This document shows positions 8,839 through 17,676 of a stretch of DNA of 64,000 nucleotides, in pieces. Below the pieces are notes generated by a model, which saw only the letters and a list, made by a program, of their open reading frames with translations, did not search any database and had not been told where the DNA came from. How positions within the stretch are numbered: the stretch's first letter is position 1; each line of letters begins with the position of its first letter. The translations under genes and the position numbers were made by a program. Origin of the DNA: Streptomyces bicolor (lineage in GTDB: Bacteria; Actinomycetota; Actinomycetes; Streptomycetales; Streptomycetaceae); the NCBI RefSeq assembly GCF_000719285.1, contig NZ_JOFS01000010.1, positions 1 to 64,000 on the forward strand, in the 5' to 3' direction.

Positions 8839-9272
8839 GGTGCCGGCTCCTCAGCCTCGACGGGATCGGGGACCGGAGGTCGGCCCCGTCCACCACCATC
8901 GCCGTTCGACCACGAGTTGACGGGGTGCACACGGGGCCAGAAATCCGCCAGGCGGGAACCTGCCGGGTGCAGGAATCAGGTGAACGGTGACAAACCCGTA
9001 GGAAAACGAGCAGACAGGGATGAAGGTCTGCCCTCAGCGTGCCCTTTCCGGATCTGGGCGGCCACTGGGCGTCACCGGAACGGTTCATTCATCGCTGTTT
9101 CCTGGCATATGGGCGGTCTGTCCAAGTGCCGTATTCCTGCCAGGCGGTTTGACGGTCGGCAGGGAATCCCGCACTCCGCCCGACTGGCTGTCAATGTTGC
9201 CGAGGCATCCCGAGCGAACCCGCCGGTTGAGGCCCAAGTTCCCACCCGAACTCAACGATTCGAGGAGCAGTC
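8839..9272. promoter_or_regulatory. 434-bp divergent control region of the hydrazine cluster
   Basis: The gap separates the leftward ligase/peptidase arm from the rightward biosynthetic operon, so it should carry both promoters. It is visibly less GC-rich than its flanks around 8980-9200. I could not find a convincing -35/-10 pair. GTTGAG ... CTCAAC (about 9223-9256) is an inverted repeat just upstream of the ribosome binding site at 9273 and could be an operator or leader hairpin. No convincing ORF lies inside. Confidence 0.5.
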
Positions 9273-9455
9273 ATGTCCCGCACACGTGCTGCCGTAGTCG
9301 CCGCCCTGTCGTTCACCGCCTTGGTCGTGGCCCTGACCGGCGCCGCGAACCCCACCGACGGTGACTCCGGCTGGGGTTCGGTCCAGGCGGACGACTCCGG
9401 CTGGGGCCGCTCGCTCACGTCGGCCGAGGCCGCGCCGGCCGAGCCGCGCGTCTGA
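9273..9455 (+). CDS. Small secreted or precursor-like peptide with two DSGWG repeats
   Basis: The 60-aa product has a basic start (MSRTR), a hydrophobic stretch at about residues 6-22, an Ala-rich possible cleavage site (LTGAAN) and two DSGWG motifs exactly ten residues apart. An acidic/Ala-Pro tail ends in EPRV. The repeats are also nearly exact at DNA level (GACTCCGGCTGGGG at 9363-9376 and 9393-9406). GAGGAG lies eight bases before the ATG. It is the first gene of the rightward cluster operon, 61 bp before the N-hydroxylase. It could be an exported peptide, a peptide scaffold or carrier for ATP-grasp extension, or a cluster-unrelated small protein. No RiPP family is recognised. Confidence 0.7.
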   Translation: MSRTRAAVVAALSFTALVVALTGAANPTDGDSGWGSVQADDSGWGRSLTSAEAAPAEPRV

Positions 9456-9516
9456 AGCCGTTCAGCCCGCTCCGGCACACCGCCAGGAGTAATGCCACTG
9501 CACCGAGGGGAAGTTC

Positions 9517-10845
9517 ATGTCCAACCACGACGTCGAAGTCCTGGCCATCGGAGCTGGCCCGGCCAACCTGGCCCTGGCCGTGGCGCTCGAGGAGCTCGCG
9601 CCAGCGAACCTGGCGGACCGCACGCTCCTGCTCGAACAAGGCGACCGGGTCGCCTGGCAGCGCGGCATGCTGCTCCCGTGGTCGCAGAGCCAGGTCTCCT
9701 TTCTCAAGGACCTCGTGACCCTGCGCAATCCGAGAAGCAAGTTCTCCTTCGTCAACTACCTCCACGAGACGGGGCGGCTGGAGGACTTCATCAACCTCGG
9801 AACCTTCACCCCGTACCGCAGCGAGATATCCGACTACCAGCGTTGGGTGGCCGAGTCCCTGGAACGCGTCCGGGTGCGCTACGGCTCCCGGGTCACCTCG
9901 CTTCGCCCGCGCCGCGACGGAGGAGGCGCGGTCGACGGCTGGGTGGCGCGTATGGCGGACGGCAGCACCGTCACGGGCCGTCAGCTCGTGGTGGGCGCCG
10001 GGCGCGACGCGAACATACCGACGGTCTTCCAGGGGCTCGGCGCGGACCGGGTCATCCACAGCACCCAGTACATGGACCGGATCGCCGAGCTGCCGCGGAC
10101 CGCGGGTCAGCGGGTCGTGGTGATCGGCGGGGCGCAGAGCGCCGCCGAGATGTTCCACTCCGTGCAGCAGGACCTGCCCGGCTGTGAGCCGACGCTGGTC
10201 ATGCGCTCGATCGGGTTCAACCACTACGAGACCAGCAAGTTCACCAACGAGCTGTTCTACACGGGGTTCGTCGACGAGTTCTTCCACGCCGAGCCGGAGG
10301 CACGCGCCCGCATCCTCCAGGAGATGCACCGCACCAACTACGCGGGTCTCACCCCGCCCATGCTGGAGCAGCTGTACCGGCAGGTCTACCTGGACCGGAT
10401 GCGTGGCCGGGACCGGCAGTCGATCCGCACCATGACCCAGGTCACCGCGGCCCGGGACACCGGCCGGGAGCTGGTCCTGACCCTCGTCAACCAACTGACC
10501 GGCGCCAGGGAGGAGTTGTCCTGCGACGTCGTCCTCCTGGGCACCGGCTTCCGGTCCGAGCAGCCGGCCGTCATCCAGGGCCTCGCCGACGCGCTGGGTC
10601 TCGAGGACGTCGAGGTGGGCCGGGACTACCGCCTGGACATCGGCGAGCAGTCCACCGCCACCGTCCACCTCCAGGGCGTCAACGAGGCCACGCACGGCAT
10701 CGCCGACTCCCTGCTGAGCATCCTCGCGCAGCGCAGCGAGGAGATCGCCCGGAGCCTGATCCGGCACGCGGCACCGGCCACCGACCTGATCGAGCCCGTA
10801 CCGACCGGCAGGGACCGCGAGCCGGTCGTCGCGGGCAGCCACTGA
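9517..10845 (+). CDS. FAD/NADPH-dependent lysine/ornithine N-hydroxylase
   Basis: The 442-aa enzyme is a class B N-hydroxylating monooxygenase. It has the FAD motif GAGPANLALA at residues about 12-21, the substrate-pocket segment QVSFLKDLVTLRNPRSKFSF, an NADPH motif (VVIGGAQSAAEMF) and the C-terminal NEATHGIADSLLS typical of the family. In the s56-p1, triacsin and formycin-type pathways a homologous enzyme makes N6-hydroxylysine, the electrophilic nitrogen donor for the N-N bond. With the cupin, MetRS-like and oxidase genes immediately downstream, that role is likely here. Ornithine remains possible as substrate. ATG at 9517 has GAGGGGA upstream. Confidence 0.9.
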   Translation: MSNHDVEVLAIGAGPANLALAVALEELAPANLADRTLLLEQGDRVAWQRGMLLPWSQSQVSFLKDLVTLRNPRSKFSFVNYLHETGRLEDFINLGTFTPYRSEISDYQRWVAESLERVRVRYGSRVTSLRPRRDGGGAVDGWVARMADGSTVTGRQLVVGAGRDANIPTVFQGLGADRVIHSTQYMDRIAELPRTAGQRVVVIGGAQSAAEMFHSVQQDLPGCEPTLVMRSIGFNHYETSKFTNELFYTGFVDEFFHAEPEARARILQEMHRTNYAGLTPPMLEQLYRQVYLDRMRGRDRQSIRTMTQVTAARDTGRELVLTLVNQLTGAREELSCDVVLLGTGFRSEQPAVIQGLADALGLEDVEVGRDYRLDIGEQSTATVHLQGVNEATHGIADSLLSILAQRSEEIARSLIRHAAPATDLIEPVPTGRDREPVVAGSH

Positions 10846-10937
10846 TCCGTCCCGGTCCCGCCCCGTCACCGGACGGACCGGCACCCCTGACCAGCCCCGC
10901 CCGCCCTGCCCCAGGCCCGTCTCCCGAAGGAACTCCC

Positions 10938-11300
10938 TTGGACATCCGTCATTTCGACCGTGCCGCGCTGAGCGCGGAGAACAGCTGGTCGCAGCGACTG
11001 CTGCCGTGGCCCACGCTCAACGCGCCCTTCGAAGGGGCCCAGAGCGTCATCCGGGCCGGCTCCTCGTCCCCCCGTCACGCCCACCACGAGTACGAGATCT
11101 TCGTCGCGGTCAAGGGTGAGGCCTGGATCGAGTCGCGCGGCGAGCGGCTGCCGTTCGTCGCCGGCGACATCGTGCACTTCCCGCCCGGTCACGAGCACCA
11201 GGTCATCAACGACACCGACACCGACTTCGAGATGTTCAGCATCTGGTGGGACACCGACATGACCCGGGCCTTCAGCACCCGGCACGAGAGCGAGGCATGA
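10938..11300 (+). CDS. Free-standing cupin subunit of a hydrazine synthetase
   Basis: This 120-aa single-domain cupin has candidate metal ligands H47, H49 and E53 in RHAHHEYE and H85 and H87 in PPGHEHQ. In characterised hydrazine synthetases a cupin domain catalyses N-N bond rearrangement of an ester between an amino acid and N6-hydroxylysine. In those I recall, the cupin is fused to a MetRS-like domain; here it is separate. It starts with TTG at 10938 (GAAGGAA upstream) and its stop overlaps the ATGA before the MetRS-like gene, which keeps the two proteins stoichiometric. The alternative reading, an unrelated small cupin, is unlikely given this order. Confidence 0.85.
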   Translation: MDIRHFDRAALSAENSWSQRLLPWPTLNAPFEGAQSVIRAGSSSPRHAHHEYEIFVAVKGEAWIESRGERLPFVAGDIVHFPPGHEHQVINDTDTDFEMFSIWWDTDMTRAFSTRHESEA

Positions 11301-11302
11301 TC

Positions 11303-12925
11303 ATGACCTCCATCGACGAGCTCGGTGACCGCCGCGTCATCGTCATCGACACCCCGCCCACCCCCAACGGCAGCCTGCACATCGGCCACCTCGCCGGCCC
11401 GTTCATCGGCGCGGACGTCCACGCGCGCTACCTGCGGGCCACCGGCCGCGGTGTCCTCTACTCCTCGGGCACCGACGAGAGCCAGACGTATGTGCTGGCC
11501 AGCGCCCGCAAGCTGGGCGTCAGCCCCGAGGAGCTGGCCACCCGCTCCTGGCACGGCATCCGCGACACCCTGGCGACGATGGGCATGTCCGTCGACGGCT
11601 TCGCGCCGTACGACGACGGCTACCGGGCCACGGTGCTGCGGTTCGTGCGGGAGCTGTACGACGCCGGCAAGTTCCGGCTGCGCACGGTGAACCTGCCCTA
11701 CTCGCAGAAGACCGGCGAGTTCCTCGTCGAGGGACTGATCTGCGGCGACTGCCCCGTCTGCCTGTCGGAGAGCCGCGGCGGCCTGTGCGAGACCTGCGGG
11801 CACCCGAACAACTTCGACGAGCTGATCGGCGCCCGCTCCACCGTCGACCCCACCGACGTCCTCACCACCCGTGAGGCCGAGATCCTCGTGCTGCCCATGG
11901 AGGAGTACCGGGACCGGCTCACCACGTACTACGCCGAGAAGCTCCCCTACCTCCGGCCGCACATGGCCCAGCTCATCCGTGAGCTGCTGGACCGCCCGCT
12001 GCCCGACTTCGCGATCACGTACCCGATCGGCTGGGGCATCCCGGCGCCGTTCGCCGAGACGCCCGGCCAGGTGATCAACGCCTGGGTCGAAGGCATCCCG
12101 GCCGTCATGTACACCACCGACTACGCGGCCCGGCAGCTCGGTGAGGAGACCGCGTCCTCCGACGAGCTGTGGCAGACCCGGCGCGACCACGAGCTGGTCT
12201 ACTTCATCGGCTTCGACAACATCTGGTTCTGGGGCCTGACCCACCTGGCGCTGATCATGGCGCACGAGGGCCGGTACATCGTGCCGGACGCCATGGTGGT
12301 CAACGAGTTCTACGAGCTGGAGAACGAGAAGTTCTCCACGAGCCGCGGCCACGTCCTGTACGCCGAGGAACTGCTCAAGGAGGTCCCCCGGGATCTCGTG
12401 CGGTTCTACCTCGCGCTGGCGAACCCGGAGAACCAGCGCACCAACTTCAGCCGGGCCGCCCTCGACAAGGTGACCGACGAGCGCCTGGTCCGGCCCTGGC
12501 GGCGGCTGCGCGCCCGGCTCGCCGAGGCGACCGAGCGGGCCGGGTCCGACGCGCTGCCCGTCTCCGACCGGGCCCGCAAGCACGCCGCGATCATGCTGGA
12601 CCGGTTCGCGGGCTGCTACGAGTTGGAGAGCTACAGCCTCACCCGCGCCGCCGACCTGATCTGCGTCCAGCTGGAGCGGCTGACCCGGTGGGCCGAGCAA
12701 CTCGACCTGACCGAGACGGAGTTGGACCGCGCGGCGCTGGGCGACCTGTTCGTCGAGGTCCGGGCGCTCATCGCGTGCGCCTCGCCGATCCTGATCGACC
12801 TGGCCGAGGCGGCGACGCTGGCCGGCGGGTTCGACGGCTCCCTCGGCTTCGAGGCCTTCGCGATCTCCGAGGTCAAGCCGTTCGCGCTGCCCTCGTTGGA
12901 CACGCTCCCGGAACAGATCGGCTGA
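11303..12925 (+). CDS. MetRS-like amino-acid activating subunit of hydrazine synthetase
   Basis: The 540-aa protein is a class I aminoacyl-tRNA synthetase paralogue. It has the HIGH box (NGSLHIGHLAG, residues 26-29), a zinc knuckle with Cys near 147, 150, 153, 162 and 165, and KFSTS near residue 343 in place of KMSKS. It lacks the C-terminal tRNA-binding EMAP domain of some MetRS. Its neighbours place it in the hydrazine pathway: it should adenylate an amino acid (glycine in s56-p1) and esterify it to the hydroxyl of N6-hydroxylysine, after which the cupin forms the N-N bond. ATG 11303 is preferred because GAGG at 11292-11295 is seven bases upstream; ATG 11297 overlaps the cupin stop and is the alternative. 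Confidence 0.9.
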   Translation: MTSIDELGDRRVIVIDTPPTPNGSLHIGHLAGPFIGADVHARYLRATGRGVLYSSGTDESQTYVLASARKLGVSPEELATRSWHGIRDTLATMGMSVDGFAPYDDGYRATVLRFVRELYDAGKFRLRTVNLPYSQKTGEFLVEGLICGDCPVCLSESRGGLCETCGHPNNFDELIGARSTVDPTDVLTTREAEILVLPMEEYRDRLTTYYAEKLPYLRPHMAQLIRELLDRPLPDFAITYPIGWGIPAPFAETPGQVINAWVEGIPAVMYTTDYAARQLGEETASSDELWQTRRDHELVYFIGFDNIWFWGLTHLALIMAHEGRYIVPDAMVVNEFYELENEKFSTSRGHVLYAEELLKEVPRDLVRFYLALANPENQRTNFSRAALDKVTDERLVRPWRRLRARLAEATERAGSDALPVSDRARKHAAIMLDRFAGCYELESYSLTRAADLICVQLERLTRWAEQLDLTETELDRAALGDLFVEVRALIACASPILIDLAEAATLAGGFDGSLGFEAFAISEVKPFALPSLDTLPEQIG

Positions 12926-12929
12926 CGTC

Positions 12930-14156
12930 GTGCGGATCATCGTCGTGGGCGGCGGGGTCATCGGCCTCCTCACCGCGTTGGAGTGCTCCCTGGCCGGCGC
13001 CGAGGTCAGCGTCGTGGACCGGGGCGGGATACCCAATCCGGAGGCCACCTCCTACGACCGGCACCGGGTGCTGCGCGCCCTGCACCCGGGCCCCGCGGAG
13101 GCCGCCGCCGCCATCGAGGCCCACCACCGGTGGGCCGAGGTGGAGTCCCGGCTGGGCACGACCGTCTACCACCGGGTGGGCGCGCTCACCGTGCTGGGGC
13201 CGGGCGAGCCCGAGGCCTCGGCGGCCACCTTCGCCGAACTGCCGGGCGCGCGCCGGCTGAGCGAACACGAGACCGCCGAGCGGTATCCGCAGCTGCGGCT
13301 GCCGCGCGGCAGCCGGGCCGTCCTCGAACGCGACGGCGGCGTGCTCCTCGCCGACCGGATCCTGGCCGGCACCGCCGAGGTGCTGGCCGCCCGACCGGGG
13401 GTACGGCTGCTGCCGCGGCACCGGGTGACCGGCGTCGAGGCGCCGTTCGGCCTGGTGCGCCTCGCGGACGGCACGGTCCTGCGCGGCGACGCCGTGGTGG
13501 TGGCGGCCGGCCTGTGGTCGCGCGAGCTGCTCGGCCCGGAGCTCTCCGGCGGCCTGACGCTGTACCGGCAGACCCAGCTGATGTGCGCGGTGCCGGCGTC
13601 CATGCGCGAGGTGTGGGAACGGACCCCGGCCATCCCCTCGCTCGGCACCGCCGAGGGCGCCTGGCTGGTGCCGCCGGTGGGCGGCGCCCCGCTGAAGCTG
13701 AGCGCGGCCGTCGCCTGCCGCCCGGTCGAGCGGACCGGTGACCGCGTCGCACCCCGCGACGTGCAGACCCGCCTCGTGCTGCACTTCACGTCCCTGCTGG
13801 GCGGCTTCCGGGCCGAGTGGATCGAACGGGCCGAGGACAGCTACTACCTCGCCGACCGGGAGACCCATGGCCCGGTCCTCGGGCAGCTGGGCGACGACAA
13901 CGCGTGGATCTACGCCGCCTGCGGCGGGTCCTCGTTCAAGTTCGCACCGCTGATCGCCCGTTCGCTGGCCCGCCGGGCCCTGGGCACCGGACCGCGGGTG
14001 CCCACCGGCCTGACCGCGGTCGACCACCCCGTCCGGATGCCCGGCGAACTGGCCATCCCCGCGTCCCCGAAGGACTCCCCGGCCGGCGAGGCCCCGCAGG
14101 CCCCGCCTTCCTCGGCCATCTCCCCCCACCAGTCGACAACAGGAGTCGCACCATGA
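12930..14156 (+). CDS. FAD-dependent D-amino-acid/glycine oxidase-family protein
   Basis: This 408-aa flavoenzyme has an N-terminal GxGxxG dinucleotide motif (VVGGGVIGLLTALE) and the DAO-family ending with YAACGGSSFKFAPLI. In hydrazine pathways a homologue oxidises the N6-(carboxymethylamino)lysine adduct and cleaves it, releasing hydrazinoacetate or its hydrazone from the lysine skeleton as the semialdehyde. It lies four bases after the MetRS-like gene and its stop overlaps the MFS gene start (ATGA at 14153-14156). The order N-hydroxylase, cupin, MetRS, DAO is complete, so the role is well supported; the exact amine substrate is inferred. Confidence 0.87.
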   Translation: MRIIVVGGGVIGLLTALECSLAGAEVSVVDRGGIPNPEATSYDRHRVLRALHPGPAEAAAAIEAHHRWAEVESRLGTTVYHRVGALTVLGPGEPEASAATFAELPGARRLSEHETAERYPQLRLPRGSRAVLERDGGVLLADRILAGTAEVLAARPGVRLLPRHRVTGVEAPFGLVRLADGTVLRGDAVVVAAGLWSRELLGPELSGGLTLYRQTQLMCAVPASMREVWERTPAIPSLGTAEGAWLVPPVGGAPLKLSAAVACRPVERTGDRVAPRDVQTRLVLHFTSLLGGFRAEWIERAEDSYYLADRETHGPVLGQLGDDNAWIYAACGGSSFKFAPLIARSLARRALGTGPRVPTGLTAVDHPVRMPGELAIPASPKDSPAGEAPQAPPSSAISPHQSTTGVAP

Positions 14157-15463
14157 CCACCGCCCCGCTCGCCAAGCCCGATCAGGCGGGAGGACCGCCC
14201 AAGGCCGACCGCGCCGAGTGGCTGATCCTCCCGGCGAACTTCGTCACCTACCTGGGCAACGGCATCCAGCTCCTCGGCGCCTCGCTGCTGGTGCTGGAGG
14301 AGCAGAAGACCGCGCTGTCGGTGGGCTGGCTGTTCATCGTGCTGGCCATTCCGCAGGTGCTGCTGTCGGTGCCCTTCGGGCGGCTCGTCGACCGGTTCGA
14401 CCGGCGGGTGATGTGCCTGGTGTGCGACGTGGCGAGCGCGGTGGCCGCGCTGGCGCTGCCCGTGGCCATCGCGATGGGGGCGTCGACCCAGTACACGGCC
14501 TACGCGGTGACCTTCGCCCTGTCGATGATCGCGGCGGCGTTCAACCCCGCGAGCAACGCGCTGGTGCGCGAGCGGGTGCGCTATGAGCGGCTCGGCCCGT
14601 TCAACGCCAACTTCGCGATGTCCACGCAGGCCGGTTCGCTGCTGTCGGCGGCCATCGGCGGCTTCCTGATCCAGATCTTCGGCCTGATGCCGATGTTCTA
14701 CTTCAACGCCGTCACGTTCGCGTTCTCCGCGGTCTGCTGGATCCTGCTCGGCAACAAGCCCGCGGTGAGCACGGCCGACGCCACCGAGGGGGAGACCGAG
14801 GCGCCGGCGACCGGCGGCCCGGTCAAGCGCCTGGGGCTGCTCCTGGCGGTCGGCAGCGTCAACATCACGGTCAGCAACGTGCTGCTCGTCGTCCTCGTCA
14901 TCCAGGTGTTCCAGCAGAAGGAAGGCATCTTCGGTCTGGTCGACGCGCTGGCCGGAGTGGGCATGCTGATCGGGGCCGCCGTCTACAAGCGGGTCTCCCA
15001 CCGGTTCTCCAACCTGACGCTGGCCGCCTTCGGCTTCTTCGGGAACGCGGCGCTGATCGCGGTGGAGCCGTTCCACATCGCCGGACTGATGGCGGCGATC
15101 CCGTTCGCCGCGTTCTCCTTCGGATTCGCGGCGATCTCCTCGCGGACCCTGCTGATGCGCGCCATCGAGGACAGCCGCTCGGGCCGGGTGTTCGGCACCG
15201 TCAACGCGGTGAGCCTCGCGGCCGGCCTCGTCGTCACGATCTCGCTGTCCTACCTCGCCGACCACCACTCGGTGGCCGCCGCCTTCTGGGCGCTGTCCGT
15301 GCTGATCGGCGTGGTCCCGCTGGCCGCGATCGCCACCATGCGGGGCTTCTACGCACAGCAGGAGAAAGCGGACCGGGCGCAGGCCGCCGCCACCACCGCA
15401 TCCGACCTGCCCGGCGCGACGGGCGCGGCCGAGCCGGCCGTGGCCCCGCAGCCCACCAACTGA
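14153..15463 (+). CDS. MFS exporter
   Basis: The 436-aa protein has about twelve hydrophobic segments and a family signature loop after the second segment (GRLVDRFDRRVM). It belongs to the enterobactin exporter EntS/multidrug-like MFS group. The start ATG 14153 has AGGAG seven bases upstream and overlaps the oxidase stop. Its position inside the biosynthetic operon suggests export of the cluster product and self-protection. Confidence 0.88.
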   Translation: MTTAPLAKPDQAGGPPKADRAEWLILPANFVTYLGNGIQLLGASLLVLEEQKTALSVGWLFIVLAIPQVLLSVPFGRLVDRFDRRVMCLVCDVASAVAALALPVAIAMGASTQYTAYAVTFALSMIAAAFNPASNALVRERVRYERLGPFNANFAMSTQAGSLLSAAIGGFLIQIFGLMPMFYFNAVTFAFSAVCWILLGNKPAVSTADATEGETEAPATGGPVKRLGLLLAVGSVNITVSNVLLVVLVIQVFQQKEGIFGLVDALAGVGMLIGAAVYKRVSHRFSNLTLAAFGFFGNAALIAVEPFHIAGLMAAIPFAAFSFGFAAISSRTLLMRAIEDSRSGRVFGTVNAVSLAAGLVVTISLSYLADHHSVAAAFWALSVLIGVVPLAAIATMRGFYAQQEKADRAQAAATTASDLPGATGAAEPAVAPQPTN

Positions 15464-15484
15464 CCGAAGGAAGGAGCACGAGCC

Positions 15485-16729
15485 ATGAAACTGCTCGCCG
15501 TCGAGGCTCTGCAGAACGCGCACTACTACCTGTCGCGCTACAGGCAGGTGGAGGAGTTCGGGGCCGACCTGTACGTACTCAACGGCCTGGGCGAGGAGGA
15601 CTACTGGCCCGCCGAGCGCTACCGAGTCGTCGGATCCCAGCAGATCGGCGACATCGTCGCCGCCGCCCGCGCCTGGCACGAGGAGGAGCGCTTCGAGGGC
15701 GTCCTGACCTTCTCGGAGGCCGGCGTGGTGACCGTTGCCGCGGTCGCCGAGGCGCTGGGGCTGCCCGGCGTCGGCGTGGAGGCCGCCCGCACCAGCCGTA
15801 ACAAGTACCTGATGCGGCAGGCCCACGAGAAGGGCGGGGCACCCATCCCGCGCTTCCGCTTCGTGCCCGAGCTCACCGACGCGCTCGCCGCGGCCGAGGA
15901 GTTCGGCTACCCGGTGATCCTCAAGCCGACGCTGGGCGCGGCCAGCAACTTCGTCTTCCGGATCGAGAACGCGGACGACATGGCCGAGCGCTTCCCGCAG
16001 GCGCTGGCCGGCATCGACGACATGTCCTGGTACCGGATGGAGGCCCACGGCATCGACCTCGGGCCGCAGGGCCTGCTGGTGGAGTCCTTCCTGGACGGCC
16101 GGGAGTTCCTGTGCGAGGCGGTCGCCTGGGACGGCGAGGTGTACCTCGGCTCGATCGTGGACCGGGTCACCGTCGAGGGCGACACCTTCGACGACGACGT
16201 GCACGCCGCGCCGACCTCGCTCGCCCCCGACCAGGTCGAGGCCCTGCACCAGGCGGTCCGGGCCGGTGTCCGCGCCCAGGGCGTCACCCACGGCACGCTG
16301 CACGCCGAGGTCCGCTACCACCAGGGAGCCCCGCACATCCTGGAGATCGCGATCCGGCCCGGCGGCGGCGGCCTCGACCACATCGCCCGGCTGACCGCCG
16401 GCCACTGCCCGATCCGCACCCTCATGGACACCGCGCGCGGGGCGCGCCCCAAGCTCGGTCCGTACACCCCGACCGGCGTGCACATCGCCGGCATGGCGCT
16501 GCTGTGCGACTCCGGGCAGATCGCGGAGGTCGTCGTACCGGACGAGGTCACCGGCTCCGACAAGGTGTTCTTCTTCAAGATCACGGCCCGCCCCGGGGAC
16601 ATCATCCGCCGTCCCCCGGAAGGCAATTCCATCCTCGGCTTCCTCGGCGTCACCGGCACCTCGTTCGAGGACGCGATGAGCACGGCGACAGATCTCGCCC
16701 GCGCCATCGACGTACGGCTGACGCACTGA
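15485..16729 (+). CDS. ATP-grasp carboxylate-amine ligase
   Basis: The 414-aa protein has the BacD/D-Ala ligase-like architecture: a preATP-grasp domain (LLAVEALQNAHYYLSRY), the ATP-binding VILKPTLGAASNFVFRI, an acidic metal-binding stretch (LEIAIRPGGGGLDHIARLT) and a C-terminal domain. It differs from the ligase at 7585-8838, so the cluster encodes at least two distinct amide-forming steps. It sits 21 bp after the exporter with GAAGGAAGG before the ATG. Substrates are unknown; an amino acid or the hydrazine unit are the obvious candidates. Confidence 0.87.
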   Translation: MKLLAVEALQNAHYYLSRYRQVEEFGADLYVLNGLGEEDYWPAERYRVVGSQQIGDIVAAARAWHEEERFEGVLTFSEAGVVTVAAVAEALGLPGVGVEAARTSRNKYLMRQAHEKGGAPIPRFRFVPELTDALAAAEEFGYPVILKPTLGAASNFVFRIENADDMAERFPQALAGIDDMSWYRMEAHGIDLGPQGLLVESFLDGREFLCEAVAWDGEVYLGSIVDRVTVEGDTFDDDVHAAPTSLAPDQVEALHQAVRAGVRAQGVTHGTLHAEVRYHQGAPHILEIAIRPGGGGLDHIARLTAGHCPIRTLMDTARGARPKLGPYTPTGVHIAGMALLCDSGQIAEVVVPDEVTGSDKVFFFKITARPGDIIRRPPEGNSILGFLGVTGTSFEDAMSTATDLARAIDVRLTH

Positions 16730-16779
16730 CCACGGTCACCCGCCCCACCCCGTTCCCACACCCCAGGGAGAGAACTGCG

Positions 16780-17649
16780 ATGCCGTACACCGAGCCGATC
16801 CTGCCGCGCCAGACCGTCCACGAGACCGTCGCCGGCGCCCGCACCGTGACCCGGCGCAGGCTGCTGATGTGCCGCCCCAGCCACTTCGACGTGCACTACT
16901 CGATCAACCCGTGGATGCACCCGGAGAAGCCCGTCGACACCGAGCTCGCGCTCGCCCAGTGGGAGAACCTGCGCGCGCTGTACGAGGAGCTCGGGCACAC
17001 CGTCGAGGTGATCGAGCCGCTGGCCGGGCTGCCCGACATGGTGTTCGCCGCCAACGGCGCCACCGTCGTCGACGGCAAGGTGCTCGGCGCGCGCTTCCGG
17101 CACGCCGAGCGCACCGCCGAGGGGCCCGCCTACCTCGACTGGTTCCGCGGGCAGGGCTTCACGGAGCTGCTGTGGCCGGAGTACATCAACGAGGGGGAGG
17201 GCGACTACCTGCTGGCCGGGCGCCGGCTGCTGGCCGGCACGGGCTTTCGCACCGACCCCCGCTCGCACGCCGAGGCACAGGAGTTCTTCGGGGTCCCCGT
17301 CACCGGGCTGACCCTGGTCAACCCGGAGTTCTACCACCTGGACACCGCGCTCGCGGTGCTGTCCGACACCGAAGTCATGTACTACCCCGCCGCGTTCACG
17401 CCGGGCAGCCGGGCCGTGCTGCGCGAGCTGTACCCGGACGCGATCCTCGCGACCGACGCGGACGCCGCGGTCTTCGGCCTCAACGCCTTCAGCGACGGCC
17501 GCAACGTGCTGCTGCCGCAGGCGGCGACCCACCTCATCGACGAACTGCGCGCGCGGGGCTTCCAGCCGCGCGGCGTGGACCTGTCCGAGCTGCTCAAGGC
17601 GGGCGGCAGCGTCAAGTGCTGCACGTTGGAGCTGCGCGACGCCGCCTGA
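16780..17649 (+). CDS. Dimethylargininase/amidinotransferase-family protein
   Basis: The 289-aa protein has the pentein fold pattern of dimethylarginine dimethylaminohydrolase: an N-terminal substrate loop (CRPSHFDVHYSINPWM), the acidic NGATVVDG segment, the histidine motif EFYHLDTAL and the C-terminal nucleophile in GGSVKCCTLEL. Such enzymes hydrolyse (methyl)arginine-type guanidines to citrulline or transfer amidino groups. Within this cluster it may act on an arginine-derived intermediate, possibly after the 2-oxoglutarate oxygenase at 21090. It could also be a housekeeping-like enzyme recruited for precursor supply. AGGGAGAGAA precedes the ATG. Confidence 0.85.
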   Translation: MPYTEPILPRQTVHETVAGARTVTRRRLLMCRPSHFDVHYSINPWMHPEKPVDTELALAQWENLRALYEELGHTVEVIEPLAGLPDMVFAANGATVVDGKVLGARFRHAERTAEGPAYLDWFRGQGFTELLWPEYINEGEGDYLLAGRRLLAGTGFRTDPRSHAEAQEFFGVPVTGLTLVNPEFYHLDTALAVLSDTEVMYYPAAFTPGSRAVLRELYPDAILATDADAAVFGLNAFSDGRNVLLPQAATHLIDELRARGFQPRGVDLSELLKAGGSVKCCTLELRDAA

Positions 17650-17676
17650 GCGACCCCACCAGCCACGGAGCGCAAA

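Noticed and set aside
11303..12925. A housekeeping methionyl-tRNA synthetase
   Set aside because: It lies inside the biosynthetic operon, has KFSTS instead of KMSKS and a divergent C-terminus, and the neighbours match the hydrazine pathway.
13910..16726. 938-codon minus-strand frame under the exporter and ligase genes
   Set aside because: The composition (GDRHH-, EHDGH-like repeats) is typical of antisense shadow frames and lies opposite three well-supported genes.
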